Shown piece after piece: positions 1-8,867 of a stretch of 57,903 nucleotides of DNA. Numbering within the stretch: position 1 is the stretch's first letter; each line of letters starts with the position of its first letter. Source of the stretch: Oscillibacter sp. CAG:241 (GTDB lineage Bacteria > Bacillota > Clostridia > Oscillospirales > Oscillospiraceae); contig FR884077.1 of the NCBI GenBank assembly GCA_000435975.1, positions 1 to 57,903 of the forward strand. The letters run 5' to 3'. The translations under genes and the position numbers were made by a program. Under the pieces are notes generated by a model. That model was not told the DNA's origin. It was given only the letters and a program-made list of their open reading frames with translations, and searched no databases.

Positions 1-67
1 GATGGGTTTCTTTCGTAACTATCTTCCTTTCCGAAGGCAGAGGCAATCCTATTTTTTGACAGTCTCA

Positions 68-106
68 CGGCGTCCGCCTTGGTCAAAGGCGGACGCCGTT
101 TCTTTT
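68..106 (+). terminator. Rho-independent terminator of an upstream plus-strand gene
   Basis: Thirteen-base-pair GC-rich stem (68-80 with 86-98, 5-base loop) followed on the plus strand by a T-rich run at 99-106. The gene it would serve lies left of the window. It may also stop typA transcripts arriving on the minus strand, but no T-run follows on that strand. Confidence 0.75.
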
Positions 107-116
107 CATCAATGAT

Positions 117-1949
117 TTACTTTTTCTTGCCGCCGTGGGTGGCCTTCATGCGCTTTTCGTGATTGAGGATGGTCTTGCGCATACGCAGGTTCTCGGGGGT
201 GACCTCCAGCAGCTCGTCGTCGGCCAGGAACTCCAGGCACTGCTCCAGGCTCAGCTTCCGGGGAGGCACCAGACGCAGGGCCTCGTCGGAGCCGGCGGCC
301 CGCATATTGGTCATCTGCTTCTTTTTGCAGACGTTGACGGTGATGTCCTCCTGCTTGGGAGACACGCCCACGATCATGCCCTCGTACACCTTGACGCCGG
401 GGCCGATGAACAGAGCGCCGCGCTCCTGGGCGTTGAACAGCCCGTAGCTGACGGACTCGCCGGTTTCAAAGGACACCAGGGAGCCGGTGCTGCGGCGGTT
501 CAGGTCGCCCTTATAGGGGGCGTAGCTGTCGAACACGGAGGCCATGATGCCCTCGCCCCGGGTGTCCGTCAGGAACTCGTTGCGATAGCCGAACAGGCCC
601 CGGGCGGGGATCAGGAACTCCAGCTTCATGCGGCTGCCCACAGGGGTCATCTCGATCAGGTCGCCCTTGCGGGAGCCCAGCTTCTCGATGACCGCGCCCA
701 CGCATTCGCTGGGCACGTCGGCCACCAGACGCTCAATGGGCTCGCACTTCTTGCCGTCGATGGTGCGGTACAGGACCCGGGGGGGAGACACCTGGAACTC
801 GTAGCCCTCCCGGCGCATGGTCTCGATGAGGATGGACAGGCTCATTTCGCCGCGGCCTGCCACATTGAAGGCGTCGGTGGCGCCCTCAAGCTCCGTGACC
901 CGCAGGGACACGTCCTTCAGCGTTTCCCGGAACAGGCGGTCCCGCAGCTGGCGGGAGGTGACGAACTTGCCCTCGCGGCCGGCGAAGGGGGAGTCGTTGA
1001 CGGAGAAGGTCATCTCCATGGTGGGGGCGGAGATCTTCACAAAGGGCAGAGGCTCCACGCAGTCGGGGGCGCAGATGGTGTCGCCGATGGTGATGTCGCC
1101 GATGCCGGACATGGCGATGATGTTGCCGGCGGTGGCCTCGGTGATGGGCTGCTTGCCCAGGCCCTGGAATTCGTACATGGACACGGCCTTGGCCTTCTTG
1201 GCCGGGGCGTCGGGGTCGTGATAGTTGCACACGGCGATCTCCTGATTCTGCTTCAGGACGCCGCGCTCCACCCGGCCGATGGCGATGCGGCCCACGAACT
1301 CGTTATAGTCGATGGCGGACACCAGCATCTGGAAGGGCTGGTCCAGGTCCGCTTCGGGAGCGGGGATATAGCTGAGGATGGTGTCGAACAGAGGCTTGAG
1401 GTCCGTGCCCGGCACGTCGGGGGAGTAGGAGGCGATGCCCTGGCGGGCGGAGCAGAACAGCATGGGGGAATCCAGCTGCTCCGGGGTGGCGTCCAGGTCC
1501 AGCAGCAGCTCCAGCACCTCGTCGATGACCTCGTGAATGCGCTGGTCCGGGCGGTCGATCTTGTTGACCACCACGATGACCCGGTGACCCAGCTCCAGGG
1601 CGCGGCTGAGCACAAAGCGGGTCTGGGGCATGGGGCCCTCGGCGGCGTCCACCAGCAGGATCACGCCGTTGACCATCTTCAGGATGCGCTCCACCTCGCC
1701 GCCGAAGTCAGCATGGCCCGGGGTGTCCACAATGTTGATCTTGGTGTCGCCGTACTGGATGGCGGTGTTCTTGGCCAGGATGGTGATGCCCCGCTCACGC
1801 TCCAGATCGTTGGAGTCCATGACCCGCTCCACCGTCTCCTGGTTCTCGCGGTACACGCCGCCCTGCTTGAGCATCTGGTCCACCAGGGTGGTCTTGCCGT
1901 GGTCCACGTGGGCGATAATGGCTACGTTTCTCAGTTTTTCGTTCTGCAA
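117..1949 (-). CDS. typA: Ribosome-associated GTPase TypA/BipA
   Basis: Translational GTPase that binds the ribosome and acts in 50S assembly and stress or cold adaptation (family knowledge). The G1 motif AHVDHGKTT lies at residues 13-21, the switch motif DTPGHADFGGEV starts near 75, and NKID sits near 130. EF-G-like domains III and V and the TypA C-terminal domain follow. Length from the chosen start is 610 residues, normal for the family. I chose the TTG at 1947-1949 because GAAAGGGG lies a few bases upstream and the protein then opens as LQNEKLRNVAIIAHVDH, like other TypA proteins. An in-frame ATG at 1985 has no ribosome site. It is transcribed divergently from the Nudix gene, with a structured leader of about 170 bases. 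Confidence 0.95.
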   Translation of the reverse strand: MQNEKLRNVAIIAHVDHGKTTLVDQMLKQGGVYRENQETVERVMDSNDLERERGITILAKNTAIQYGDTKINIVDTPGHADFGGEVERILKMVNGVILLVDAAEGPMPQTRFVLSRALELGHRVIVVVNKIDRPDQRIHEVIDEVLELLLDLDATPEQLDSPMLFCSARQGIASYSPDVPGTDLKPLFDTILSYIPAPEADLDQPFQMLVSAIDYNEFVGRIAIGRVERGVLKQNQEIAVCNYHDPDAPAKKAKAVSMYEFQGLGKQPITEATAGNIIAMSGIGDITIGDTICAPDCVEPLPFVKISAPTMEMTFSVNDSPFAGREGKFVTSRQLRDRLFRETLKDVSLRVTELEGATDAFNVAGRGEMSLSILIETMRREGYEFQVSPPRVLYRTIDGKKCEPIERLVADVPSECVGAVIEKLGSRKGDLIEMTPVGSRMKLEFLIPARGLFGYRNEFLTDTRGEGIMASVFDSYAPYKGDLNRRSTGSLVSFETGESVSYGLFNAQERGALFIGPGVKVYEGMIVGVSPKQEDITVNVCKKKQMTNMRAAGSDEALRLVPPRKLSLEQCLEFLADDELLEVTPENLRMRKTILNHEKRMKATHGGKKK

Positions 1950-2045
1950 AGGAAAAACCCCTTTCTTTTGGGTATAAAAATTCATGCACTGTGCGGCGCA
2001 CCACGAAAACAGGCAAACTCTTCTGTGCATGAAGTTTTGTGCATC

Positions 2046-2113
2046 ATTCCCGGTTGCCCCGAAGGGGCGAGGGAATGGCACATTCTATTTTTTGCTATGC
2101 TTTTGCATAGCAA
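2046..2113 (-). other. Two hairpins in the typA 5' leader
   Basis: On the minus strand the typA leader folds into a 9-bp stem (2092-2100 with 2105-2113). A second stem has an outer 6-bp arm (2046-2051 with 2071-2076) enclosing GCCCC-GAA-GGGGC. The promoter is upstream, so both lie in the transcript. I do not recognise a riboswitch class. A role in cold-dependent translation is speculation based on what typA does elsewhere. Confidence 0.45.
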
Positions 2114-2129
2114 ATCTCTCAACCTTCAC

Positions 2130-2158
2130 ATTATATCCCCGGATTTTTCCGATTGCAA
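2130..2158 (-). promoter_or_regulatory. Sigma-A promoter of typA
   Basis: On the minus strand TTGCAA (2153-2158) and TATAAT (2130-2135) are separated by 17 bases. The spacing and a perfect -10 make this a convincing housekeeping promoter, about 170 bases upstream of the TTG start. Confidence 0.8.
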
Positions 2159-2247
2159 GAACTTTTTGTGAATTCCGGCTGTTTTTTAGGTTTTGCTTTT
2201 CCTTTGACCCGGGACGTGGTATAGTGAGGGGGAAAGGGGGCGTTTGT

Positions 2248-2874
2248 ATGGACCAGGAGACGCTGCGACGGAAATTGGCAGAGCACCGGCCGTCCTTGCA
2301 GCAGGCGCGGAGTGAATTTGCCGTGCTGGTGCCGCTGGTGGAGGGGCCGGAGGGGCTGAGCCTTCTGTATGAGGTGCGCCCGGCGAAGCTGCACCACCAC
2401 AGCGGGGAGGTGTGCTTCCCCGGCGGACGGATGGAGCCCGGAGAGACGCCCCGGCAGTGCGCCCTGCGGGAGACCCGGGAGGAGCTGGGGATCCCGGCAG
2501 AGCGGATCGGGCTTCTGGGGGACCTGGACTTTCTTTATCTGCGGTCCGAGGGGCTCATGTACCCGGTGCTGGCCCGTCTGGATCCGGCGGCGCCTCTGCG
2601 CCCCAGTCCCGACGAGGTGCGGGACACATTCACGGTGCCCCTGTCCTTTCTGCGGGCTCACCCGCCCGCGATCTACCGCTACCCCCTGCGGCCGGAGATC
2701 GGGGCGGACTTTCCCTATGACAAGGTGGGCGCGGCGGCGGACTATCCCTGGCAGGCCGGGCACATGGAGGTGCCGGTATACGAGGGGCTTCCGTATCCCC
2801 TGTGGGGGCTGACGGCCCGGATCACCTGGTGGCTGCTGGAGCGGTATGGGGACATATTGACAGGTATGTTATAA
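2248..2874 (+). CDS. Nudix hydrolase, probable CoA pyrophosphatase
   Basis: Predicted to cleave CoA or its derivatives to 3',5'-ADP and 4'-phosphopantetheine. The Nudix box runs from about residue 60 (GRMEPGETPRQCALRETREE) and is preceded by HHSGEVCFPGG, the arrangement of the NUDT7/NUDT8/NudL CoA-pyrophosphatase group. The C-terminal stretch ending PLWGLTARITWWLLERY also fits that group. Length is 208 residues. The ATG at 2248 has GGAAAGGGGG upstream. A longer upstream reading in the same frame would run into the typA leader and lacks family similarity. The gene ends inside the promoter of the next gene. Confidence 0.88.
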   Translation: MDQETLRRKLAEHRPSLQQARSEFAVLVPLVEGPEGLSLLYEVRPAKLHHHSGEVCFPGGRMEPGETPRQCALRETREELGIPAERIGLLGDLDFLYLRSEGLMYPVLARLDPAAPLRPSPDEVRDTFTVPLSFLRAHPPAIYRYPLRPEIGADFPYDKVGAAADYPWQAGHMEVPVYEGLPYPLWGLTARITWWLLERYGDILTGML

Positions 2875-2875
2875 T
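2867..2875 (+). promoter_or_regulatory. Extended -10 promoter for the DEAD-box helicase
   Basis: TGTTATAAT, an extended -10 (TGn plus TATAAT), overlaps the stop codon of the Nudix gene and lies about 40 bases upstream of the helicase start. No good -35 hexamer is present at the proper distance. Confidence 0.6.
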
Positions 2876-2914
2876 GTAACATGGCTGATTATATAGAAAA
2901 AAGAGGAAACTGCT

Positions 2915-4084
2915 ATGGAATTTACACAGGGCGCGCCCTTTGACAGCTTTGGCCTGTCCGAGGCCACCATGCGCGCCATACGGAACAAAGGATACGAGAT
3001 CAGCACCCCCGTTCAGGCCGGGTGCATCCCCCCCATGCTGGCGGGAAAGGACGTGATCGCCAAGGCCCCCACCGGCACCGGCAAGACCATGGCCTTCGGC
3101 ATCCCCATCATCGAGCGCATCGACCCGGACAGTGAGGACGTGCAGGCGGTGATTCTGGCCCCCACCCGGGAGCTGGCCATGCAGATCACCGACGAAATGC
3201 GCCAGATCGCCGTGTGCCATGAGGGGGTCCGCCTGGTGTGCCTCTACGGCGGACAGCCCATTGCCAAGCAGATCAACGCCCTGAAGCGGCGGCCCCAGAT
3301 CGTGGTGGCCACGCCGGGCCGCCTGTCCGACCACATGAAGCGCCGCACCGTGACTCTGGGTCAGGTGCAGACCGTGGTGCTGGACGAGGCGGACCGGATG
3401 CTGGACATGGGCTTTATCCACGATGTGACCCGCATTCTGGACAAGATCCCCCACCGGAGGAATCTGGGGATGTTCTCCGCCACCATCTCCCGGGAGGTCA
3501 TGGACATTTCCTGGGTGTATCAGCGGGACCCGGAGGAGATCACCGTGCAGGCCACCCGGGAAAATAAGCCGGACATCCTGCAATACCGCATCGAGGTGCC
3601 GTCGGACAAGAAGGTGGACGCCATTGCCGCCATCATCCGGGCCCAGCAGCTGGACCGGGTCATCTGCTTCTGCAACACCAAGGGCTCCACGGAGCGGCTG
3701 ACAAAATTTTTGCAGCTGCGGGGACTGGACGCCCAATGCATCCACGGCGACATTCCCCAGCGCAAGCGGGAGGAGGTCATGGCCCGGTTCCGGGACGGGG
3801 AGCTTCATGTGTTCGTGGCCACGGACGTGGCCAGCCGGGGCATCGACGTGGACGACGTGGACGCGGTGTTCAACTTCGAGGTGCCGGAGGAGAACGAGTA
3901 TTATATCCATCGCATCGGCCGCACCGGCCGGGCCAGGAAGCACGGCGTGGCATATACCCTGCTGTCGGACTTCCCGTCCCGCATGCGGCTGGACGATATC
4001 GCCCGCAACACCCGCAGCCAGATCATCCCCGCCGTTCTGGGCGAGGACGGCCAGGTGACGCCGGCGGAAAACAAATCCAAGTAA
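2915..4084 (+). CDS. DEAD-box ATP-dependent RNA helicase
   Basis: Unwinds RNA duplexes in ribosome assembly or mRNA turnover (family role). Motifs in order: the Q-motif region near residues 20-32 (YEISTPVQAGCIPPML), Walker A APTGTGKT near 50, PTRELAMQ, the DEAD box in VVLDEADRMLDMGF, SAT, and HRIGRTGRA near the C-terminus. At 389 residues it holds little beyond the two RecA-like lobes, with no basic RNA-binding tail of the CsdA or CshA sort, so I give no symbol. AGAGGAAA precedes the ATG. The stop is about 15 bases from the start of the next gene, so co-transcription is likely. Confidence 0.92.
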   Translation: MEFTQGAPFDSFGLSEATMRAIRNKGYEISTPVQAGCIPPMLAGKDVIAKAPTGTGKTMAFGIPIIERIDPDSEDVQAVILAPTRELAMQITDEMRQIAVCHEGVRLVCLYGGQPIAKQINALKRRPQIVVATPGRLSDHMKRRTVTLGQVQTVVLDEADRMLDMGFIHDVTRILDKIPHRRNLGMFSATISREVMDISWVYQRDPEEITVQATRENKPDILQYRIEVPSDKKVDAIAAIIRAQQLDRVICFCNTKGSTERLTKFLQLRGLDAQCIHGDIPQRKREEVMARFRDGELHVFVATDVASRGIDVDDVDAVFNFEVPEENEYYIHRIGRTGRARKHGVAYTLLSDFPSRMRLDDIARNTRSQIIPAVLGEDGQVTPAENKSK

Positions 4085-4098
4085 GGAGCGTGGCCCCT

Positions 4099-5673
4099 AT
4101 GAAACGACGGATACGGTGGACGGCCCTGGTGCTGGCGGTATGCCTGCTGGCCCTGACCGGCTGCGCACAGCAGCGGGACACCATGACCCTGCGGGTGTGT
4201 CTGGACAGCGCGCCCGCCACCCTGGACCCCGCTATGGCGGCCACCGACGCCGAGCGCACGGTGGTGTCCCATTTGTTTGAGAATCTGATGAAGCTCTCCC
4301 GGGGGGAGAACGGCAGCATCCAGGCCGCTCCCGCCGTGGCCAAGTCCTATGCCGTGGAGGATAACCTGGACGGCACGGAGACGTATACCTTTACCCTGCG
4401 GCAGAATGCCCGGTGGTCCGACGGCAAGGCCGTTACCGCCCACGACTTTGTTTACGCCTGGCAGCGGCTGGCGGATCCGGCCACGGGCTCGCCTCACGCG
4501 GCGCTGCTGGATATGGTGGCGGGGTACAGTCAGGCCCGGGAAAAGCAGGACGGAAGCCTTTTGCAGGTGTCCGCCCCGGACGACTTCACCTTTGTGGTGC
4601 AGCTGTCGTATAAGTGCGCCTATTTCCTGACGGACGTGTGCGCCGCCAGCGCCACCATGCCGGTGCGCAGCGATGCGGCAGAGCAGGAGGACTGGTCCCT
4701 GCACTCCGAGACGCTGCTGACCGACGGGCCCTATCGGGCCACCGCATGGGAGGAGACGGGGCTGACGGCCCTGACCGCCGACGGGTATTATGACGCCCGC
4801 CGTCTGGGGCCGGACGTGCTGGAGTTCCGGTTTGAGACGGACGGTCAGAAGCGGGCGGAGCTGGTGGAGCACGGCGACGTGGACTTTGCCATGAACCTGC
4901 CGGAGGGCGACACCTCCGATCCCTATCCCCAGACCACGGTGCTGCTGCTGAACCAGCGGGCCGAGAGCCTGGAAAACGAATCCCTGCGCCGGGCCCTGAG
5001 TCTGGTCATCGACCGCAGTGCGCTGGTGGAGGGCCTGTCCTGCGACGCAGCGGAGGGCATTGTGCCCCCGGGCCTGCGCAATACCATGGGCGGCGATTTC
5101 CGCACGGAGAGCGGCAGCCTGGTGGACAACGCCCCCGATAACTACGAGGCTCTGTGCCAGCAGGCCAAGACCCTGCTGGAGGAGGCAGGCGGCGTGAAGG
5201 CCGTGGGGCAGATCACCCTTTTGTACGATACCTCGGACGAGACGGCGACCAATACCGCCATGGCCGTCCGGGACGCCTGGAAGCACCAGCTGGGGATCAT
5301 CGCCGTTATGCGCGGCGCCACGGCCCAGGAGCTGGCGGAGGCTGTGAACCGGGGCGAATACATCGTGGCGCTGACGACCCTGACCGCTGACCGGGGCGAT
5401 GCGTCCGGTCTGCTGTCCTGGTGGCAGAGCGGCAGCAGCTTCCACTCCACCGCCTATGTCATGCTGCTGCGGGCAGCGGAGGCCTCGGGCCGGGTGGAAG
5501 TCCGGGACGCCTATCTGGAGGACGCGGAGCGGATGCTGGTGGAGGACGGCTGGGTCATTCCCCTGTACTATCCCCATCGCCACAGCGGCCTGGGCCAGCA
5601 CCTGACGGCTCCCCTATACGACGGCACCGGGGTGTATCTGTTCTCCGGCGTGGTGCAGCAGACGCCGCAGTAA
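4099..5673 (+). CDS. Extracellular solute-binding lipoprotein, family 5 (oligopeptide type)
   Basis: The N-terminus has a positive patch, a hydrophobic stretch and lipobox LTGC with lipidation at Cys22, so it should be anchored outside the membrane. The mature part resembles OppA/DppA-type binding proteins: a start near TLDPAMAATDAERTVVSHLFENL, then WSDGKAVTAHDFVYAWQRL, the SBP family 5 signature region. Length is 524 residues. The ATG at 4099 follows TAAGGAGCG. No permease or ATPase genes adjoin it, so it is an orphan receptor that must share a transporter encoded elsewhere or act in sensing. Peptide is the likely ligand class; the actual ligand is unknown. Confidence 0.88.
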   Translation: MKRRIRWTALVLAVCLLALTGCAQQRDTMTLRVCLDSAPATLDPAMAATDAERTVVSHLFENLMKLSRGENGSIQAAPAVAKSYAVEDNLDGTETYTFTLRQNARWSDGKAVTAHDFVYAWQRLADPATGSPHAALLDMVAGYSQAREKQDGSLLQVSAPDDFTFVVQLSYKCAYFLTDVCAASATMPVRSDAAEQEDWSLHSETLLTDGPYRATAWEETGLTALTADGYYDARRLGPDVLEFRFETDGQKRAELVEHGDVDFAMNLPEGDTSDPYPQTTVLLLNQRAESLENESLRRALSLVIDRSALVEGLSCDAAEGIVPPGLRNTMGGDFRTESGSLVDNAPDNYEALCQQAKTLLEEAGGVKAVGQITLLYDTSDETATNTAMAVRDAWKHQLGIIAVMRGATAQELAEAVNRGEYIVALTTLTADRGDASGLLSWWQSGSSFHSTAYVMLLRAAEASGRVEVRDAYLEDAERMLVEDGWVIPLYYPHRHSGLGQHLTAPLYDGTGVYLFSGVVQQTPQ

Positions 5674-5698
5674 ATCACAGGATTCGGGAGGAAGCACC

Positions 5699-6706
5699 AT
5701 GAAAGAGACTGTTTTGCTTACCGGCGGAGCCGGGTTCATCGGCTCTCACATTGCCGTGGAGCTTTTGCAGCGGGACTATGACGTGGTCATTGCCGACGAC
5801 CTGTCCAATGCCCGCCCGGACGTGCCGGAGCGCATCCGGCAGATCACGGGCCGGGCCCCGGCGTTCTATCACATGGACGCGGCGGACCGTCCGGCTCTGG
5901 ACCGGGTGTTCCGGGAGCATCCCATTGCCGCCGCCGTCCATCTGGCGGGATACAAGGCCGTGGGCGAGTCGGTGCAGAAGCCCCTGGCCTATTACCGGAA
6001 CAACCTGGACACCACCCTGGCCCTGCTGGACGTGATGGCGGACCACGGGGTGCACCGGCTGATCTTCAGCTCGTCGGCCACGGTGTACGGCGACGCCCCG
6101 GCTCCCTGCCGGGAGGATATGCCCACCGGCGGCTGCACCAATCCCTATGCCTGGACCAAGCTGATGATCGAGCAGATCCTGCGGGATGCGGCCAAGGCCG
6201 ATCCGGCCCTGTCCGCCGTGTGCCTGCGGTATTTTAACCCCGTGGGAGCCCACGAAAGCGGCCTTATCGGGGAGCTGCCCAACGGCATTCCCAACAACCT
6301 GATGCCCTACATCACCCAGACCGCCGCCGGTATCCGACCGGAGCTGACGGTGTTCGGCAACGACTATCCCACTCCCGACGGCACCGGCGTCCGGGACTAT
6401 ATCCACGTGGTGGATCTGGCCCGGGGCCATGTGGCGGCGCTGGAGTTTTCCCGGACCAGTCCGGGCTGGGAGGCCATCAACCTGGGCACCGGCCGGGGCA
6501 GCAGCGTGCTGGAGATCGTGGAGACGTTTCAGCGGGTCAACGGCGTGGCGGTGCCTTACCGCATCGGCCCCCGGCGGGCCGGGGATCTGCCCACCTGCTA
6601 TGCCGCCACGGACAAGGCGGCGCAGCTGCTGCACTGGCACGCGGAAAAGGACCTGGCCGACATGTGCCGGGACGCCTGGCGCTGGCAGCAGAGCCAGCAT
6701 CAATAA
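5699..6706 (+). CDS. galE: UDP-glucose 4-epimerase
   Basis: Interconverts UDP-glucose and UDP-galactose with bound NAD for galactose use and surface-sugar supply. The Rossmann motif GGAGFIGSH lies at residues 9-17. FSSSATVYGD supplies the Ser/Thr of the catalytic triad, and PYAWTKLMIEQ supplies the YxxxK pair near residue 150. RYFNPVGAHESGLIGE and GTGVRDYIHVVDLARGH are classic GalE signatures. The 335 residues match the family. The ATG at 5699 follows GGGAGGAAGC. The gene stands alone, without galK or galT beside it. Confidence 0.93.
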   Translation: MKETVLLTGGAGFIGSHIAVELLQRDYDVVIADDLSNARPDVPERIRQITGRAPAFYHMDAADRPALDRVFREHPIAAAVHLAGYKAVGESVQKPLAYYRNNLDTTLALLDVMADHGVHRLIFSSSATVYGDAPAPCREDMPTGGCTNPYAWTKLMIEQILRDAAKADPALSAVCLRYFNPVGAHESGLIGELPNGIPNNLMPYITQTAAGIRPELTVFGNDYPTPDGTGVRDYIHVVDLARGHVAALEFSRTSPGWEAINLGTGRGSSVLEIVETFQRVNGVAVPYRIGPRRAGDLPTCYAATDKAAQLLHWHAEKDLADMCRDAWRWQQSQHQ

Positions 6707-6776
6707 CGCACACAATTCCGGGCCGGTATGGGCGCTGCCTGTTCCGGCCCGCAGCATTCGCAAAAGGAGATTTTTC

Positions 6777-7418
6777 ATGATGCCTATCCGTTCCAGGGCC
6801 GCAGCGGCGGCCGTGCATATCCTTACTGCCCTGTGCGCCGCTGTGGGCGTGGTGCTGCAATGCGGCTTTATCGGCGGGAAGCTGAACCTGGCCGTCCTGC
6901 AATACTTCACGCTGATGAGCAACATCCTGTGCGCCGTGTACTTCACCGGCGCCGCCGTGCATACCCTGCGCCGGGGCGGCACCTGGCTGCCGGTGTGCAA
7001 GGGGGCCCTGGTGATGGCCATGGCCATCACGGGCATCACCTTCCACCTGGTGCTGGCCGCCGGGGACTTCAGCATGGGCCCCACCCAGCTGATCACCAAT
7101 CATCTGCTGCACACCGCCGCCCCTCTGCTGACGGTGCTGGATTGGCTGCTGTTCGACGAAAAGGGCCGGTACCGCTGGTTTGAGCCGTTCCTGTGGGGCA
7201 TTTTCCCGTCGGCGTACTTTGTATACACCATGATACGGGCCCGGGTCAGCAGCTTCCGGTTCTATAACGGCTCACCGTATCCCTATGCCTTCATGGACGT
7301 GGACGCCCTGGGCTGGGGCAAGGTGCTGCTGATCTTCCTGGGCATGGCGGCGGCGTTCCTGGCCTTCGGCTATGTGCTGGTGTGGCTGGATCATCTGCTG
7401 GCCCGGCGGCGGGCATGA
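6777..7418 (+). CDS. Pr6Pr-like integral membrane protein
   Basis: 213 residues with about six hydrophobic segments, beginning AVHILTALCAAVGVVLQCG. The blocks QYFTLMSNILCAVYFTG, FHLVLAA and the stretch around NHLLHTAAPLLTVLDWLLFD are typical of the Pr6Pr / FAR-17a-AIG1-like family, whose bacterial function is unknown. AAAAGGAG precedes the ATG-ATG pair at 6777. The stop codon overlaps the start of the next gene (ATGA at 7415-7418), so the two are translationally coupled. The coupling does not by itself reveal a role. Confidence 0.75.
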   Translation: MMPIRSRAAAAAVHILTALCAAVGVVLQCGFIGGKLNLAVLQYFTLMSNILCAVYFTGAAVHTLRRGGTWLPVCKGALVMAMAITGITFHLVLAAGDFSMGPTQLITNHLLHTAAPLLTVLDWLLFDEKGRYRWFEPFLWGIFPSAYFVYTMIRARVSSFRFYNGSPYPYAFMDVDALGWGKVLLIFLGMAAAFLAFGYVLVWLDHLLARRRA

Positions 7419-8779
7419 CAGGCCGGCGGAACCCGGCCCGGGACATGGAGGCCGCCCGGGACATTGCCCGGCAGGCGGCGTCCTTGGGGGGCGCGGCATA
7501 CTATGTGGGCGGCTTCGTCCGGGACCGGCTGCTGGGCCGGGAGAACACCGACGTGGACATCGAGGTCCACGGCGTCACTCCCCGGCAGCTGGCGGAGATA
7601 TTGGACGGTATGGGGGGCCGCCTGGAGATGGGGGCCAGCTTCGGCATTTACGGCCTGAAGGGCTATGGCCTGGACATTGCCATGCCCCGGCGGGAGCGAG
7701 CCACAGGCCGGGGCCACCGGGATTTCCAGGTCAGCGTGGACCCGTTTCTGGGCACAGAGCAGGCCGCCCGGCGGCGGGATTTCACCGTGAACGCTCTGAT
7801 GGAAAACGTGCTGACGGGGCAGGTACTGGACCACTTCCACGGACTGGACGATCTGCGCCGGGGTATTCTGCGCCATGTGGACAGCCGGACGTTTCCGGAG
7901 GACCCGCTGCGGGTGCTGCGGGGAGCCCAGTTCGCGGCCCGGTTCCGGTTCGCCGTGGCCCCGGAAACCGTGGCTCTGTGCCGGGATATCGACCTGGCCG
8001 CCCTGCCGCCGGAGCGGGTGGAGGGGGAGCTGTGCAAGGCGCTTTTGCAGGCGGATCGCCCCTCGCTGTTTTTTGAGACGCTGCGGGACATGGGACAGCT
8101 GTCCCCTTGGTTTCCGGAGGTGGAGGCCCTGATCGGCGTTCCTCAGGAGCCGGGCTTTCATCAGGAGGGCGACGTGTGGAACCACACCATGCTGGTGCTG
8201 GACCAGGCGGCGGCCCTGCGGAGCCGGGCGCGGCGGCCCTTTGCCTTTATGCTGGCGGCCCTGACCCACGACCTGGGCAAGACCGTCACCACACAGCGGG
8301 TCCGGGGACGCATCCACGCCTATGCCCATGAGACGGCGGGAGTCCCCCTGGCGGAGGCTCTGCTGCGGCGGATCGTGGGAGAGAAGGCGGTGACGGCCTA
8401 TGTATTGAACATGGTGGAGCTGCACATGAAGCCCAACGCCCTGGTGGGAGCCGATGCGTCGGTGAAGGCCAGCAACCGGATGTTTGACCGGTCCGTGGAG
8501 CCGGAGGATCTGATCCTGCTGGCCGCGGCGGACGGCCGGGGCACCCGGGGCCGCTGGCCCTGGGAGGATACGGAGCCGTGGCTGCGGCAGCGGCTGGCCC
8601 TGTATCGGGAGATCATGGCCCGGCCCCAGGTCACCGGGGCGGAGCTGATCGCCGCCGGATTGACGCCGGACAGTCGGTTCCGGGAGCTGCTGGACTATGC
8701 CCACAAGCTGCACCTGGCAGGTATCCCCCACGACAGCGCCCTGAAGCAGACCCTGGCCTACGCCCGGAAGCGGAAATAA
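7415..8779 (+). CDS. cca: CCA tRNA nucleotidyltransferase with C-terminal HD domain
   Basis: Adds or repairs the 3' CCA end of tRNA. The class II nucleotidyltransferase head is clear: GGFVRDRLLGRENTDVDIEV carries the DxD metal ligands, RRRDFTVNALMEN is the second conserved block, and EDPLRVLRGAQFAARF is the RNA-binding motif. A C-terminal HD domain follows (VWNHTMLVLD...LTHDLGKTVT, around residues 255-295), as in some Cca enzymes with phosphohydrolase activity. Length is 454 residues. The chosen ATG at 7415 overlaps the preceding stop. A poly(A) polymerase cannot be excluded, because CCA and poly(A) enzymes share this fold. Confidence 0.88.
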   Translation: MTGRRNPARDMEAARDIARQAASLGGAAYYVGGFVRDRLLGRENTDVDIEVHGVTPRQLAEILDGMGGRLEMGASFGIYGLKGYGLDIAMPRRERATGRGHRDFQVSVDPFLGTEQAARRRDFTVNALMENVLTGQVLDHFHGLDDLRRGILRHVDSRTFPEDPLRVLRGAQFAARFRFAVAPETVALCRDIDLAALPPERVEGELCKALLQADRPSLFFETLRDMGQLSPWFPEVEALIGVPQEPGFHQEGDVWNHTMLVLDQAAALRSRARRPFAFMLAALTHDLGKTVTTQRVRGRIHAYAHETAGVPLAEALLRRIVGEKAVTAYVLNMVELHMKPNALVGADASVKASNRMFDRSVEPEDLILLAAADGRGTRGRWPWEDTEPWLRQRLALYREIMARPQVTGAELIAAGLTPDSRFRELLDYAHKLHLAGIPHDSALKQTLAYARKRK

Positions 8780-8813
8780 CCGCACGGCATTTTTTTAGCT
8801 TGCAAACGGGATG

Positions 8814-8859
8814 CTCCTGTGGCATGATAGACGAGAAGCAGCGTATCATGCCACAGGAG
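8814..8859 (+). promoter_or_regulatory. Perfect 16-bp hairpin covering the gpsA ribosome site
   Basis: CTCCTGTGGCATGATA (8814-8829) and its exact complement TATCATGCCACAGGAG (8844-8859) are separated by 14 bases. The right arm contains the AGGAG ribosome-binding sequence, 8 bases from the gpsA ATG. When folded, the mRNA should hide the start site. A short T-run (8863-8867) follows, so it could alternatively end cca transcripts. A DNA-level operator is a third option. Confidence 0.7.
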
Positions 8860-8867
8860 GTATTTTT

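Noticed and set aside
135..2171. Very long plus-strand reading frame opposite typA
   Set aside because: It is antisense to typA in GC-rich DNA, His/Gly/Leu-rich without any domain, and lacks a ribosome site. It is a shadow of codon bias.
2204..2225. TTGACC ... TATAGT as a promoter for the Nudix gene
   Set aside because: The two hexamers are only 10 bases apart, too close for a sigma-A promoter.
2857..2875. TTGACA plus TATAAT before the helicase as a standard promoter
   Set aside because: Only 7 bases separate the hexamers. I kept only the extended -10 reading.
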